DNA of 64,000 nt from Enchytraeus crypticus. Taxonomy: Eukaryota > Annelida > Clitellata > Enchytraeida > Enchytraeidae. Positions 14,129 through 26,061 of the stretch are shown one piece after another. Location of the stretch: assembly GCA_905160935.1 (NCBI GenBank), contig CAJHZI010000271.1, positions 1,231,501 to 1,295,500 of the forward strand, given 5' to 3'. Made by a program: the position numbers and the translations under genes. The notes under the pieces were generated by a model. That model was given only the letters and a program-made list of their open reading frames with translations, did not search any database and was not told where the DNA came from. Positions within the stretch are counted from its first letter, which is position 1. Every line of letters begins with the position of its first letter.

Positions 14129-14204
14129 GGCCACACACGATTAAATTTATCTGTTCAGATATCTGAACAGATGAGTTTGATGGCAAAACTGATCTTGTGT
14201 GGCC
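14129..14204. mobile_element. Palindromic MITE copy (right)
   Basis: Begins GGCCACACACGATTAAATTT and ends ACTGATCTTGTGTGGCC, so the termini are inverted repeats. The centre is the ATCTGTTCAGATATCTGAAC palindrome. Same family as 13057-13253. Confidence 0.8.
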
Positions 14205-14399
14205 CCTGTAACTGTGATTTGCACAAGAAATTTCAAGTCAATCTTAATAAGGTCTAATTATCGCAAACATAAGGTTCTTGAGGTGATTTACCGCTGCTAT
14301 ACCTCAGTTCGAATCATCGGATGATAATCATATATTATTTTATCATGTCAGAGTTTCGCTTCGTATTGCAAATAAGCAGAAAAATTATTGCGTTACAAA

Positions 14400-14935
14400 A
14401 CATAAAACCTCGCTAAATAATATACAGTCTCGCTAGATAACAGACAACCACTCTAAATAAAATATAACCTCGTTAACTTAACCTCAATAAATAACATATA
14501 ACCTAGCTAATTACAATCAACCTCTTTATATAATATATATAACCTCATACACAACACCTTATATAACATATATAACGTCATATAACCTCTTTAAGTAACA
14601 TACAACCTCGCTAAATAACATACAACCCCGCTAAATAATATATAACCTCGCTAAATAACCTACAACCTCGCTAAATAACATATAACCTCGCTAAATAACA
14701 TACAACCTCGCTAAATAACATATAACCGCGCTAAATAACATACAACATCGTTAAATAACATACAACCTCGCTAAATAACATACAACCTCGCTAAATAACA
14801 CACAACCTCGCTAAATAACATACAACCTCGCTAAATAACACACAACCTCGCTAAATAACCTACAATATCGCTAAATAACATATAACCTCGCTAAATAACC
14901 TACAATCTCGCTAAATAACATATAACCTCGCTAGG
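14400..14935. repeat. 20-bp minisatellite
   Basis: About 25 copies of ACCTCGCTAAATAACATACA with local decay at the left edge, where units vary in length. Confidence 0.95.
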
Positions 14936-15124
14936 TCGTTAAAACCATAAAATAATCTAACCTTACATATTAGAAGTCGTTTAATGTCTAACCGTACATA
15001 CATGTATGTCCTACGAGTAATTTAATGATGACAGTGAATAGGTAAATATCGTGAAATCCTATCCGTTACTCATAGAATACCTGTTTTATATTTACCGAGA
15101 TAATAAATAGTTGTGATTAAATCA

Positions 15125-15335
15125 ATTTGTTTTAGAGAATGTCCAGGTGGCTCAGTGCATAAGCGCATTAGGTAACAGCATGAAATGATTGTTCCTGAGG
15201 TCCTGGGTTCAATTCCCGGTAGAGTTGATCAGAGAGAAAAATCTCGGACATTTACCTTTCAGGATACTCTAGTAAGCCTAGGCCTAGAAGAGAAGTCTTT
15301 CAGGGTTCTGACCTTGACGCTAAACCCACACTGAA
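15125..15335 (+). repeat. tRNA-derived SINE, family B-related
   Basis: Head GTGGCTCAGTGCATAAGCGC (A-box-like TGGCTCAGTGCA) and B box GGTTCAATTCC are followed by GATCAGAGAGAAAAATCTCG and GACATT, which is shared with family B. Tail GTTCTGACCTTGACGCTAAA is also seen at about 26560. Confidence 0.75.
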
Positions 15336-15628
15336 AAATTATTTTAGACGACATATATTTTCATTAATAGTATCATCTGGGTTGAAATTGTTAACATTTT
15401 CCAAGGTGTCGTTGAGGGGGTGGGAGGTCATCGGGATTTTGTCGTAGGGGAAGTTAAAACTGGGGGTTAAAACCTTAGCAAGGGTGTCACACGTGTGCCA
15501 AGAGGATCGAACCCCCAACTTCCCAGGAAATACAACTCTGAGTGTAATAAATATTACACTGTCGCAAATTCGCAATGAACAACATCTTAAAAACTATATT
15601 CATAACTCGCAATATACTCTAATAACCG

Positions 15629-15676
15629 TGAGTGAGGAAAATGACGTTAACATCAGCTTTACCAGCTTTAACTGTC
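15629..15676 (+). repeat. Family A SINE tail fragment
   Basis: GTGAGTGAGGAAAATGACGT, TAACATCAGCTTTACCAGCT is the family-A 3' part only. Confidence 0.7.
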
Positions 15677-16192
15677 ATTGACTTCCATTTTTTCATTTAA
15701 TATACATAGTAGCAGCAAAATAAAGCAGAATTATTGTAGAACAAACCAGACTCGAACCGACCACCTATTGATCCACTGTTTAGAATAGATAATAAGTTAT
15801 TGAGCAAAATATGACTTTTAAAAAGTGTACTATAGGCAGATATACAACATTATTATGTGTTGTATTTTTAAACTATTATATTACCTAATATAATCTAATA
15901 TATTATTTCATATAATATACTTAATACAGACACAATATCAATTATTGCTACTTTGGATATTGGCAACCATACAGTTCCAGTAATTCTGGTTGCCAACTAC
16001 ACGTCAGTAGTCTGTTACATAGAGACGAGAGGATTGCAGTAAACTGCCGTGAAGCATAACAATGCCAGCATTTTGACATGTATAATGAATAACAATGATT
16101 GTATCCACGCAATGAATGGGATTATTCTTCAAGAAATAAAAAACTTAACGCATTTTGCTCACACATAAATATATTGGCCTACATAGATACAT

Positions 16193-16283
16193 AGATAGGT
16201 GCATAGATACATACCTATAGACAGATACATACCCATAGACAGATACATACCTATAGACAGATACATACCTATAGACAGATACA
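16193..16283. repeat. 18-bp minisatellite
   Basis: About five copies of GATACATACCTATAGACA. Confidence 0.95.
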
Positions 16284-16603
16284 TTTTAGCACGCATGCTC
16301 TATAGCCCTCTAATAGCTCGTTGTGGACCATAAATGCATGCTCTATATTTATTGTTTGAATCATAGATAATCAGGAAGTAAAAACCTAGAAAGAAAGAAG
16401 CTACATTATTGAAATCTAGGCAGAAATACTCCTTTTAAAAATATTGGCATATGGTTTGATGGATAATAAAATTCCTTTCTTAAAATACTATAATTGTTTT
16501 AGACAATAACGTATTGCACTTCTTAGCATATGAGTTAACATGCTCCTACAGCACACATGCAGTATTCAAATTAAAATTTACTATTTCCTATTGACAAACG
16601 TTT

Positions 16604-16666
16604 TATCCGTCACTGATATCGCTTTCGAGTGAGGAAACTGACGTTAACATTTGCTTTGCCAGCTTA
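16604..16666 (+). repeat. Family A SINE tail fragment
   Basis: CGTCACTGATATCGCTTTCG and GAGGAAACTGACGTTAACAT followed by TTGCCAGCT: the 3' half of the family-A SINE, 5'-truncated. Confidence 0.75.
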
Positions 16667-16669
16667 TAC

Positions 16670-17570
16670 CAGCATTTATACAAATTGCACATCAGCAATC
16701 TAAGCACATATGATATTATAAATACAATTTTTCTATGAAAATAATTATTCATTATGATATTTATTAATCTGCAGAACAAAACATAGTAGCATTGGGTAGT
16801 AATCTGCTAAATAAGCTCTCCCGATACAGGCAGCTGGAATTGATCGGTCACAAAATTGCCAGCATGACAAATTCAAAACAAGCAGCTTTCATATCTAACA
16901 TAAACTCACTGTCTAGCTTTTCTTACTTCAACATTTCAGTCACTTATAACTGCTAAAGTGTTAACCATGCACTAGAGCCTAAACCATTTCTGCGTGATTT
17001 ATTATCTTCAAATATGATTACTGATTATCTACAACAATATACTGATATTAAAATATTTGTAAGTAGTTGTGAATAACAAAATAAATTTTTGTAAATAAAT
17101 AGATAAAAGTATAGAAAATATAACTTAACTAGCATAATCATACTGGTTAAGGAAGTCACAAAGACTTGTAACACCAGTCTAAATATAGCCTTCAAAATAT
17201 ATATAAATATTTAGTTCATCTGAGTGATCCAATAAGAAATTGGTCTATTGAAACTGATATTTTCTATTTGCGAATGTGAATATGAATATAGGAAGAATTG
17301 TGAATGCATATACACAGAGTTCAACTTTTGCCTTGCCGGGCACTGCCTTACTTAATGTGAAGAAACTGATATATTAGCATCAGATATAGCCGTTTTCTGC
17401 ACAAATATTTACCAACTGATTCAGCCTAAAGTAGATCATTCAGGCACAAATATCAGTGTCAATAGATTCAGGAAAGAGACAGCTTGTTACTGTGTACAAA
17501 TATTTTACAAACTATGGAAGAAAGCACCACTATCTATATCTTTAAGTGAACTTAAGGAACAATAGTAACC
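16670..17570. other. Unassigned AT-rich stretch
   Basis: No coding, RNA or repeat feature recognised. Confidence 0.4.
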
Positions 17571-17734
<164 letters not shown>

Positions 17735-17949
17735 TTACAAATGGTTTGCTTTTTAAACAACCAACCTAATGCCAGTCATTTACTAATAAAGGAGATGAAG
17801 ATAAAGATATATTTTTAATGTCATTTAGCAGATAACTCTTTTGCATACTGCATCAAAAGTGACAAATTAAAATTTACAAAATAATTTTAAAATCTTCCAT
17901 TCCTTAAAATATAAGTAAATATTGTACAAAATATACATATAGATATTGT

Positions 17950-18092
17950 ACTGGCTGGATTCAGTGGCGTTGTCGGTAATTATTTGACCGCGTTTCAGTA
18001 TGTGCGGGGTTCAAATCCTAGGCTCACCCGTTACTGACATCGCTTATGAGTGACCAAGCTGATGTTAACATTAGCTTTAGCTTTTTTTTAAA
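17950..18092 (+). repeat. tRNA-derived SINE, family A
   Basis: Plus-strand copy with GGCTGGATTCAGTGGCGTTG, B box GGTTCAAATCC, then CACCCGTTACTGACATCGCT, TGATGTTAACATTAGC and a T-rich end. Confidence 0.9.
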
Positions 18093-18274
18093 TAAGTATC
18101 ATGACTGATATAAGATTTAATGAACCAGAATAATATTCACAATTCAGTAAGATCGAAGTACGTAGCTTAAGGTAAACTTAAATCTTAACCCATTCAAACT
18201 TCAATTTGCCCTCCTACAAATTATTTCTAGAGTATAAAAACTGATTGAATCTTTTTCACATTATTTCATAAACC

Positions 18275-20305
18275 CAGTGCTGGGTAAGATACATTCTTAT
18301 GTATCAAAGATGCGGACACGGACACTCAATAGATAATGAATCTAGATACAGACACAAGATACTCATCTAAAAATGTAACTATATACAAGATACATTGCAG
18401 AAGTATCTAGATACTTGCATGTATCTTTACTGTTCTCTATAAATATACGATGCAGAGTGAATTCCTGCTTATGTGTATGTGGACTAAAGTGAAACTAGAA
18501 AACAGTGCAATCAGGAAACTGCTGGCCTTCAGTAACAGTAGCAGCACGAAGCTGCTGTCCATGAGAAAAAATTCCAACGGGACACTTCAATCTGATCTGG
18601 AGTTAGACCCCCAGTTACCGCCGGCTAATTATTCGAAAATTGCAGTTAGCCAAACATCCACCAAGAATCTTTTAAAGAATCTTTTTATCTTTTAAAAAAA
18701 CGCATTTTTTTACATTTTTTATTTTTTATAAAATAAAAAACGTAAAAAAACATAAACCATGGTTTGACATAGACTGCACATAAATATTGAGAAATTGCCG
18801 TTAGTTTCGTGCCATAAACATCACTATATAAAAAGTAATTCATTGCATTTTTTATTTTCCTAGTTTTTTTTTAATGCCCTGGGCTGTATAGGCCCTGGGC
18901 TAAAATATAAGATAAAAAAGACTTTATTTAATTAAAAGAAAGATGAAAAATATTTAAAATAGTTCCTCTACGCTCTGGGAGGCCGCATTTGCCAATGTGC
19001 CACGAATGCATACAGCGTTAAAACGCTGGAGTGCATCAGATAGGCGCTTTTCCTAGTTAGGCAGATGTTCTAATTTTTAAGACATTGTCTATTCTTAATT
19101 TCTTACGGATTTAAAGTTTCTTGTATTGATAATTATGAACAACTGACAGTGTGGCTGTAGGTGACCTGAAAGTATTTGTTTATATTTGTATGGCGTCTAT
19201 GGACATACTTTAGAACTTTAGATCAAGTCTAGTTGTAATAAAATTGTTTAGTGTTATGGAATGAAGGCATGGTAATATATATGCAAGCTACGTGTACGCT
19301 ACTAACGTTTTTTACGTTTTTTATTTTTTGGGAAAAAACGCGTTTTTTTAATGGTTTTTATTTTTGGTAAGAACGTTTTTTTCATCTATGATTTTTATGG
19401 CTAGCCGAATTTGCCATAAATAGCTCAGCCGAAAATCTCAGCCGAATTGTAAATAGCTCTGCCGGAAAAACTTTGTGGCTAACCAAATTATTTAAGAAAT
19501 TTCAAATAACATTCATGTAAATAAATGAAAAGAATATCCTGTCAATTCAATGGTAATGACACAATACCATTTTTTTACTTGGGAACCGAACAAATCTGCA
19601 TGACTACTAAAATATTCCAGGTTGTTTGTTGCTTTGTGTGATAGCCGAGTCATTATTTGGTTAATATCTGGATTTGTCATTTGTGCGGTATAGTATTATG
19701 TTATGCAATAGGTAACTCGTGCAAGTTAATTGGCATTATAATTTTATGCATAGTTTCTTCTTTTTGCAACGGCTGAGTGGTCTGACCTGCAGTACTGAAC
19801 AGACATTTCACTGGGGACGACAATGGTAATGTTGTGTTGTACATCACAAAGTCTCTTTTAACCTCTTGATACTTTTCCAACATATTGAGTCATATTTCCT
19901 AATCTCCGAAGAAATTGATATATTCTCTATCAATCTCACCAATAGCAACATCAGATAGAGGTGTTTCTCCAAAATCAAAGAAATCAATGGCGAATGCTGG
20001 AGAGATGGAAAACGTTACTTGTTAACATAGTACTTAGCCTTTTATTCATTTGCTTCAATGCATCAAGGACAATTTCTAGACAACCTTTTTTTGTTTCCAC
20101 GAATCATAAATGTATATCACAGAACCCAACATATTAAAAGGATTTGTCAAGACTTTTTTTAGAAAGTATCAAGTATCCGAATTGCGCAAAAGACATTACT
20201 TTCTTTTTGTATCTAGCTATAGATACTACTAAATACCCTTCTGAAAATGTATATAGATACAAGATAATACTTTGTTGTATCTAGATATGTTTCTATATAG
20301 TAGCA
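18275..20305 (-). mobile_element. Decayed hAT-type transposon
   Basis: Left end CAGTGCTGGGTAAGATACAT resembles hAT termini. Both end regions (18290-18430 and 20160-20300) are packed with TATCTAGATAC-like subterminal motifs. Between them, the minus strand carries a transposase C-terminal remnant (19701-19883). An exact right terminus and target duplication were not found, so boundaries are approximate. An AT-rich insert with mirrored CGTTTTTT/AAAAAACG motifs (about 18690-19385) may be a nested element. Confidence 0.5.
19701..19883 (-). pseudogene. hAT transposase C-terminal remnant
   Basis: Contains LPLSSPVKCLFSTAGQTTQP. In hAT transposases the dimerisation region carries a motif close to LPxSSxxVERLFSxAGxxxxP, so this is a clear match with the usual ER replaced by KC. 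The following segment, where the FE.L.LLRxN helix would normally be, is degraded. Upstream on the minus strand (20060-19890) more transposase-like sequence is broken by stops. Not functional. Confidence 0.65.
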
Positions 20306-20315
20306 GTGTCTCCCC

Positions 20316-20705
20316 GTTTTGTGCTTGGGTGTGGTTGGACCACTGCAGAATAGGGCAACCGCAAACAATCTGTTGCATGTACGTACGAGGCAACTAAGGC
20401 AGGAGCTGAGGATGGCAAGAGGAGACCCGCCTCACCATGACATATTTTCCCCCAGGATTAAATGACAATTAATCCATATAACTGAGGAAGGAAATTATGG
20501 GAAACCACCACAGGAGCCATACTTTTTCCAAGCTATAGGCTACATAAGGTATGGATAAGGCATAGACGTTGTGAAGGGATTACCTTGTTAATCTAAGGAG
20601 TGCTCTTATGGAGTGAGAAAGCAGACTTTGAGTACGAATATGTACCTTGAACCTGCCACTTGCCAGTGCACTGAAGAGAGCGAGAGAGAGAGAGAGAGAG
20701 AGAGA
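20316..20705 (+). repeat. Dispersed repeat with LINE-like tail and (GA)n
   Basis: The segment from about 20510 (AGCTATAGGCTACATAAGGT) through CCTTGTTAATCTAAGGAGTG to ACCTTGAACCTGCCACTTGC, CAGTGCACTGAAGAGAG and (GA)n recurs reversed at 53659-53810 and, decayed, at 59965-60150. The final CCTGCC..CAGTGCACT..GAGAGA matches the 3' terminus of the RTE-like LINE at 8963 and 58660, suggesting a SINE mobilised by that LINE. Confidence 0.7.
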
Positions 20706-20879
20706 TAGTAGCAGATACTTGTATCTTATAAACTTCCAAAAACTGCATAAACTATCTACTTGAACTTGTCAATATAATTAAAATATAACAACAATTGAAA
20801 CTACTACAATTAGGCCTATAGAGCCTATATAAAACCAATCTGCCAAGTAGTCTAGTCCACTAGACTGCTATTTATTATC

Positions 20880-21035
20880 ATTGATTTATTATTATTATTT
20901 ATTGATTTATTATTATTATTTATTGATATATTATTATTATTTATTGATTTACTATTATTATTTATTGATTTATTATTATTATTTATTGATTTATTATTAT
21001 TATTTATTGATTTTTTATTATTTATTTTTTATTAT
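20880..21035. repeat. 20-bp AT minisatellite
   Basis: About seven copies of TTTATTGATTTATTATTATT. Confidence 0.95.
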
Positions 21036-21531
21036 TGGACTACTACCAAGTAGTTAGTCCAACAGAATTTTAAAAATTAATTCTTTAAAAAAATAATCCT
21101 TAAGGATGCCCTTTTTACAAAATTAAAGTAGGACAAAGATCATTCCTAAAACTTAAAACTGGTTCAAAAAGTATAAATATATAACCTTTACAATAGTAAT
21201 AATAATAAGTAATAATCGATCAACCTTACTTCTGTTTACGGGCACTTTTTTCAAATAAAAAAATTAACGAAATCAATCCGATATAAATTGTGAGAACATT
21301 ACCTGTTTCTTAGCAATTAGCAATCCTTCGACAGCAACCCTGGAACTACAGTTATCTAGTTATTGATTTATTGATTAACTAATTATTGATCTGCGTTAGG
21401 CCTACTAAATATATACTCCGTTTGTTTATATTTGAATGCTTCGTTGACAACACCTGTGGTAATCACCGAGGTACCACTGCTAACGATTTTATTTCAATGG
21501 ACAACTTTATTTCAAACTTAAAATCTTGACA

Positions 21532-21538
<7 letters not shown>

Positions 21539-21569
<31 letters not shown>

Positions 21570-21650
21570 TTAGAGTGCTACAGTCATCAATGACAACATC
21601 GAGCACTATTGAAACAAAATCAAGCCGGCGAGCAAAAAAAGAAGGTCCAA
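21539..21650 (-). repeat. LINE family C 3' tail with (TTA)n end
   Basis: Reverse of the tail at 7450 and 27690: (AAT)n, AGAGTGCTACAGTCATCAAT, GACAACATCGAGCAC and GCCGGCGAGCA. Confidence 0.75.
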
Positions 21651-22033
21651 AAACGGTGCAAATTCCAAAATCCAGAAATTCAGTCCAAAGTGAGAGAAAC
21701 ATATGTTTAATTTGTTCACATATCGCACAGCACGACAGTCAACATATTTCGAATAACATAAAGGTACAAAGTAAAACTCAAGACAGGCACACTAATACAC
21801 GCAAAATACCAGGCCATCAATGAGGCAGCATAACACCCTATCGAGTTGACCACCCGGATATCAATCACCCCGCTAACAAGCGTCCCACATGTCTAAATCA
21901 AACTTTTAATCAAAATAAAAGAGTGAAAGTGTAAATCATAGAAGATTTTAAATTACAACAAAGCAGAAGTTGGATGAGAAAAAAAAAATTTTCTTATTGT
22001 GACAAATTTTCTAATAAATACTGTTTAAATTCT

Positions 22034-22505
22034 CTAGAAAAGCAATTTATTAATTCTAGATAGCAATTTGATGTTGCGTAATATTGGTGGAATTTTATTC
22101 CAATCCGTACACGCCTCATTTACATAAGATTTATAGAATGTTACATTGGATTTTTTTAAACAGATAGTTGGAGTCAAGCAGTCTAGTTGAAGAATTATGG
22201 TTAGAGTGGTTGAGATCAAACATATTAGCCAATACTGTAGACTTAGGTAGATTACTGCTAATACATTTATGAATCAACTTAGCCATACAATATTTATGCA
22301 ATAGATGAACTGGCAAAATATCATAAGAAACATAAAGATCTTTAACATTACAGTAACGATGTCTTACCTGCAAGTTTCGCAGAACTCTGTTACAAGCAAT
22401 ATGTAGTGGTTGTAAAACATTCCAAGTGGCATAACCATAAATTTCAATGCAATATCTTACACGAGAATATATCATAGAGAGATACAAGTTCCTGCGACAG
22501 GACAT
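22034..22505 (-). pseudogene. LINE ORF2 C-terminal region
   Basis: Follows the RT core: SMIYSRVRYCIEIYGYATWN, HIACNRVLRNLQVR, DILPVHLLHKYCMAKLIHKC, then after a frameshift NEACTDWNKIPPILRN. This is the usual thumb and post-RT region ending with W.KIP...R. Two overlapping frames are needed to read it. Confidence 0.75.
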
Positions 22506-22560
22506 TGGTATAAATTCTCTTCGATTAAAGAGTAATCCCTTAGCACTTTTAACACTTTTT

Positions 22561-22960
22561 TTAAATTTTTTCGATATGATTTTTAAAACTTAAATGTTCG
22601 TCAATTTCGACACCAAGGAATTTAATACAATTAACTCTTGCAATTTTATTATGGTCCATAAATAACGTAAGATTGTTATCACGTATATACGCTTCGTCAT
22701 TGGTAGACGGAAAGAAAACAATATATGCTGATTTAGCTGTATTAATAGTTAAACGATTACTTTGGAACCAGTTACAAATTTTTTTACTTGCCGAATTGGC
22801 ACATGCAAACAAATCTATCAAGTTATTTCCTTTAATAAAGGCATTTGAATCATCAACAAAAAGTTTGAATGAAAGGTCCGGACACGTATGATGGATATCA
22901 TTGACATATATTAGGAAAAGCAAAGGCACTAATATAGAGCCCTGTGGAACTCCAACTGAG
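22561..22960 (-). pseudogene. LINE reverse transcriptase, palm motifs
   Basis: Minus strand reads SVGVPQGSILVPLLFLIYVN, then LSFKLFVDDSNAF, CNWFQSNRLTINTAKSAYI, RVNCIKFLGVEIDEHLSFKN. The catalytic box is FVDDS where LINEs usually have FADDT. The two aspartates are retained. GVPQGS precedes the usable methionine at 22929. Confidence 0.85.
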
Positions 22961-23008
22961 ATTGGTTTAGTGGAAGAAACTGAGTCGCCTATAACTGAAT
23001 ATTGCTGT

Positions 23009-23410
23009 CTATTTGTAAAAATACGAGGTTAGCGATCTGAGTGGTAAACCTCTTATACCATAATTTTCTAATTTATTTAGGTGGATGTCATGATCGACCG
23101 TGTCAAATGCTTTGCTGAGGTCTAGAAAGAGTCCCAGTGTATGATTTTTATTGCTTTTCTGAAAACGTATCATATTTAAACTACTGAAAATTGCGTGTAC
23201 TGTAGAGTGCCCTTTTCTGAAACCAAATTGATTTTCAGAAAGTGTATTATGTCGTTCAAAAAATTCAATAATTCTGTTATATACTAGTCTTTCAAAAATT
23301 TTACTGAGGTTGTCTAGCAAAGAAATTGGTCTAAAATTTTGTACATCGTCACTTTTTCCTGATTTAAAAACTGGGATAACTTTGGCTGTCTTAAATCTAA
23401 TAGGGAACAC
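23009..23410 (-). pseudogene. LINE reverse transcriptase, fingers and first palm aspartate
   Basis: Reads [84 protein letters not shown]. The [13 protein letters not shown] motif holds the first catalytic aspartate. A frameshift separates it from GVPQGS downstream. Confidence 0.85.
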
Positions 23411-23732
23411 ACCAGTAATAAAAGTTCGATTAATTATGTGTGTTAATGGTTCAGCAATAAAGTCTGAGGATAGTTGTAAAATTTTATTAGATAAGCCATC
23501 AGGACCTGTCGAATTAGTTTTTTAAGGGCCAGGATGGTGTTGAAGACTTCATTGGTGGTGGCAGGTTTAAGAAATAATGAATTTTGACAAGATGATGGCA
23601 AATATTGCTTAAAATTAATATTAGTTGAGTTATGGGAGTTAAATTTTGACGCTAATTTTGACCCAATTTCAGAAAAATATTATTAAAAGTTTCAGCTGTT
23701 TCCCTTTGATTGTATATTTTTAGTGTCTTTTA

Positions 23733-24653
23733 TCACATAACCAGCTTGGGAGTTACAACGCTTTTTTTAAAGCTGCAAATATTATTAAGAGTTTTCCATA
23801 TATTCTTGATGGCATTTTTTCGCGAGTCAAGAAGATGTTTATAATATACAATTTGGGTATTTTTGATGATTCTATCAAGATCTTTTTTATAGGCTTTATA
23901 GAGTTTCATATCCTCTTCTTTGCTTGATTGCTTAGCTTTAAAAAATAAAGAATTCTTATGTTTAATTTTTTTCTTTAGTTCATTATTTATCCAACTTTTA
24001 TCTTTAAATTTCTTCCTTGAACAGCGTGTTAGAGACATATTTGCGTTTGAAAGCTCCTCAATGGTGTTAATTAAGAAGTCTAGCATGCCATCTAAATCAT
24101 TCATTAGCAAAATTTGAGACCAACTAATCTTAGATAAATTATTCTGAATAGACTCAATGTTTTTCGCGTTGAAAATCCTTGTAAGTGGCCGATCGGCATA
24201 AGTGAGTAACTTTTCTTTGGAAGTAATTATAATCAGATTAGTATAATGGTCAGATATGTCACTGACAATAGTTAAAGATTTAATTAAACTTTCACCATCA
24301 CTGGTTATTCCAAAATTAGAAAAGACACGGTCAATCACTGTAGCAAAATTTTTACCACAGTGAGTAGGTAATATTGAATAATAATTGAAATTTAAGTTAT
24401 CAAGCAGATTAACATAATCATTAACATGCACATTAGAGTTATAATTATTAGGATTAACGTTTATGTCACCAAGTATTAGACTTATTTTTAAAGGTTTGAT
24501 AATATTCATAAATTTTGCTAATAAGATATTAAACTTGGAAATACACGTAGATGGATGGTGATAAAACAGGTAAATGCGAAAGATATGATTATTAGCTGAA
24601 ATATTAATAACCAGGTGTTCTGCAAGAGGATTCCGCAGAAGAATGAATAACAT
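23733..24653 (-). pseudogene. LINE ORF2 endonuclease second half and linker
   Basis: The 306-codon frame continues the endonuclease after a frameshift: ISLILGDINVNPNN (the GDxN motif), ATVIDRVFSNFG, and SDISDHYTNLIIIT with the catalytic SDH. The rest, rich in lysine (SRKKFKDKSWINNELKKKIK, YYKHLLDSRK), is the linker before the reverse transcriptase. Confidence 0.8.
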
Positions 24654-25041
24654 TGTAACATAAATGTTTCTTAATTAAAAATCCAACACCACCAACTTTG
24701 CCAGATTTTGGGGTATTATGAATGAAATTATAATCCTCGAACATAGAGTCAAAATAATTGATATTAGTTGACCATAGTTCCGACAAAGTTATAATATCAA
24801 ATTTATTATTATAGGAACATAGTAGCTCCTTAAGTTTACTATGGTTAGCGTTAAGACTTCGTATATTGACATGAAACACAGATAAAATAGATATGTTAGA
24901 TGTGGATTGGAGATATTTATAAGATTCTGCATAGTTATAATAACCAATCTTAGAATTAATAATTAAATCATTATCAAGTAAAGAATTTGAGTAGGCATTA
25001 TTATAATCAGAAAGATCCGAGTTAATATTAAGATGAGCCAT
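24604..25041 (-). pseudogene. LINE ORF2 endonuclease first half
   Basis: MAHLNINSDL starts ORF2. ILSVFHVNIRSLNANHSKLK is the conserved N(I/V)RSL motif and FDIITLSELWSTN carries the catalytic glutamate (usually TETWL). KVGGVGFLIKK matches the GGVxxxI motif. APE-type endonuclease of non-LTR elements, broken after SSCRTPGY. Confidence 0.8.
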
Positions 25042-25043
25042 TT

Positions 25044-26055
25044 TTAATTTATTAGGACTATAGATGACACTGGAGCAGAGGTGGTAGTTGCTTGAGAGGT
25101 TGAGGTGCTAGTTTGGGTGTTAGTTATCTTCGCTTTAAAATTCCACTGCTTGATGATAATTCCACTTGACCATAGAAGGGTCGAGTTGAGAAACTTTTCT
25201 AATATATTCTCATTTATACATACTCGAAAGGCGTTGGAGCGTTCATCTCTCGATTTTACCTGGAAGCAGGAGATAGGGTGCATCCACACGCTGCCGCTAT
25301 AGATGATTCTATGGAAGCCACAGACTCGGAGATATCTACGTTGTAGATACCAAGGACCCTTTTTTAATGTAGGGTTTGGCTGATTTAACATTAACCACAG
25401 ATGCGTCGCTGTTGTTTGATGGTTGAGTAGACTTGCCGACAATTTTAAACAACTTTTTGGTGGATGGAGGTTGTTTAGGTGGAGGAGAGTTTGATACTCT
25501 ATCACTCCATAATTGACTGTTTCTTGTTATAATGTTTACATTGCGTTTGGTGTCGTTAGGGTTGGGCGGAGAGAGCTGGGCTTCGGTAACTCTGTGTTTC
25601 TTACGAGTAGTAGCTTTAGTCCAGGTGCCCTCCTCTGATTCGCCTTCAGCTGTTTCATAATCCATTGACTTGATTGTTGCAGACAAGCTTGCTCCAGGTA
25701 ACGTAACTGTTCTGTCGGGTGCGTGGACAGGCGGATCACGAGTCCTTTGGGCAGCTGCATTAGCATAATTAATGCTCAGGTGGTCAACAGCAGAAGTTAC
25801 ACATGCTAGCTTTGCTGTAAGGTCTTGCGTGCTTTGCAGACGAGCTGATTCCTCATTAGCATAATTCAACTTTAAAAGTGAAATATTTTCTTCAATATTG
25901 CTCAATTTTGAAATAAGAATGGCAAACTCACTAGATTCCATTCTCGTGAAGGGTATTTCCTTCAAATTGTCTACGGAGTAGCGAGGAAGTAGACTGGATG
26001 ATCCATTCTCATCAATGAACGAGAGCAAAGTAAAGAAAGTTAAAGTAAAGAGCAA
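25044..26055 (-). pseudogene. LINE ORF1 (gag-like), frameshifted
   Basis: The N-terminal part (26055-25336) has a coiled-coil-like stretch (ILISKLSNIEENISLLKLNY) and a low-complexity linker (SNSPPPKQPPSTKKL). After a frameshift at about 25350-25340 the C-terminal part (to 25044) reads RSNAFRVCINENILEKFLNS, LLWSSGIIIKQW, resembling the C-terminal fold of CR1/Jockey-group ORF1 proteins (..FxVxV......L.....WP.GVxVR.F). No zinc knuckle seen. Confidence 0.65.
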
Positions 26056-26061
26056 AGTAAA

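Larger units (their letters stand above)
21660..26060 (-). mobile_element. Near full-length non-LTR retrotransposon (CR1/Jockey-like)
   Basis: Minus-strand LINE of about 4.4 kb with ORF1 (about 26055-25044), ORF2 endonuclease (25041-23733), reverse transcriptase (23410-22561), post-RT region (22505-22034) and a 3' UTR ending near 21660. The 3' UTR motif GGGTGGTCAACTCGATAGGG recurs in the fragment at 10590-11160. Several frameshifts and a VDD in place of the usual ADD show it is inactive. The 5' boundary abuts the end of another LINE fragment at about 26065. I did not find a target duplication. Confidence 0.85.

Noticed and set aside
21575-21823. 82-codon plus-strand ORF
   Set aside because: Antisense to the 3' UTR of a LINE and a family-C tail; no independent support.
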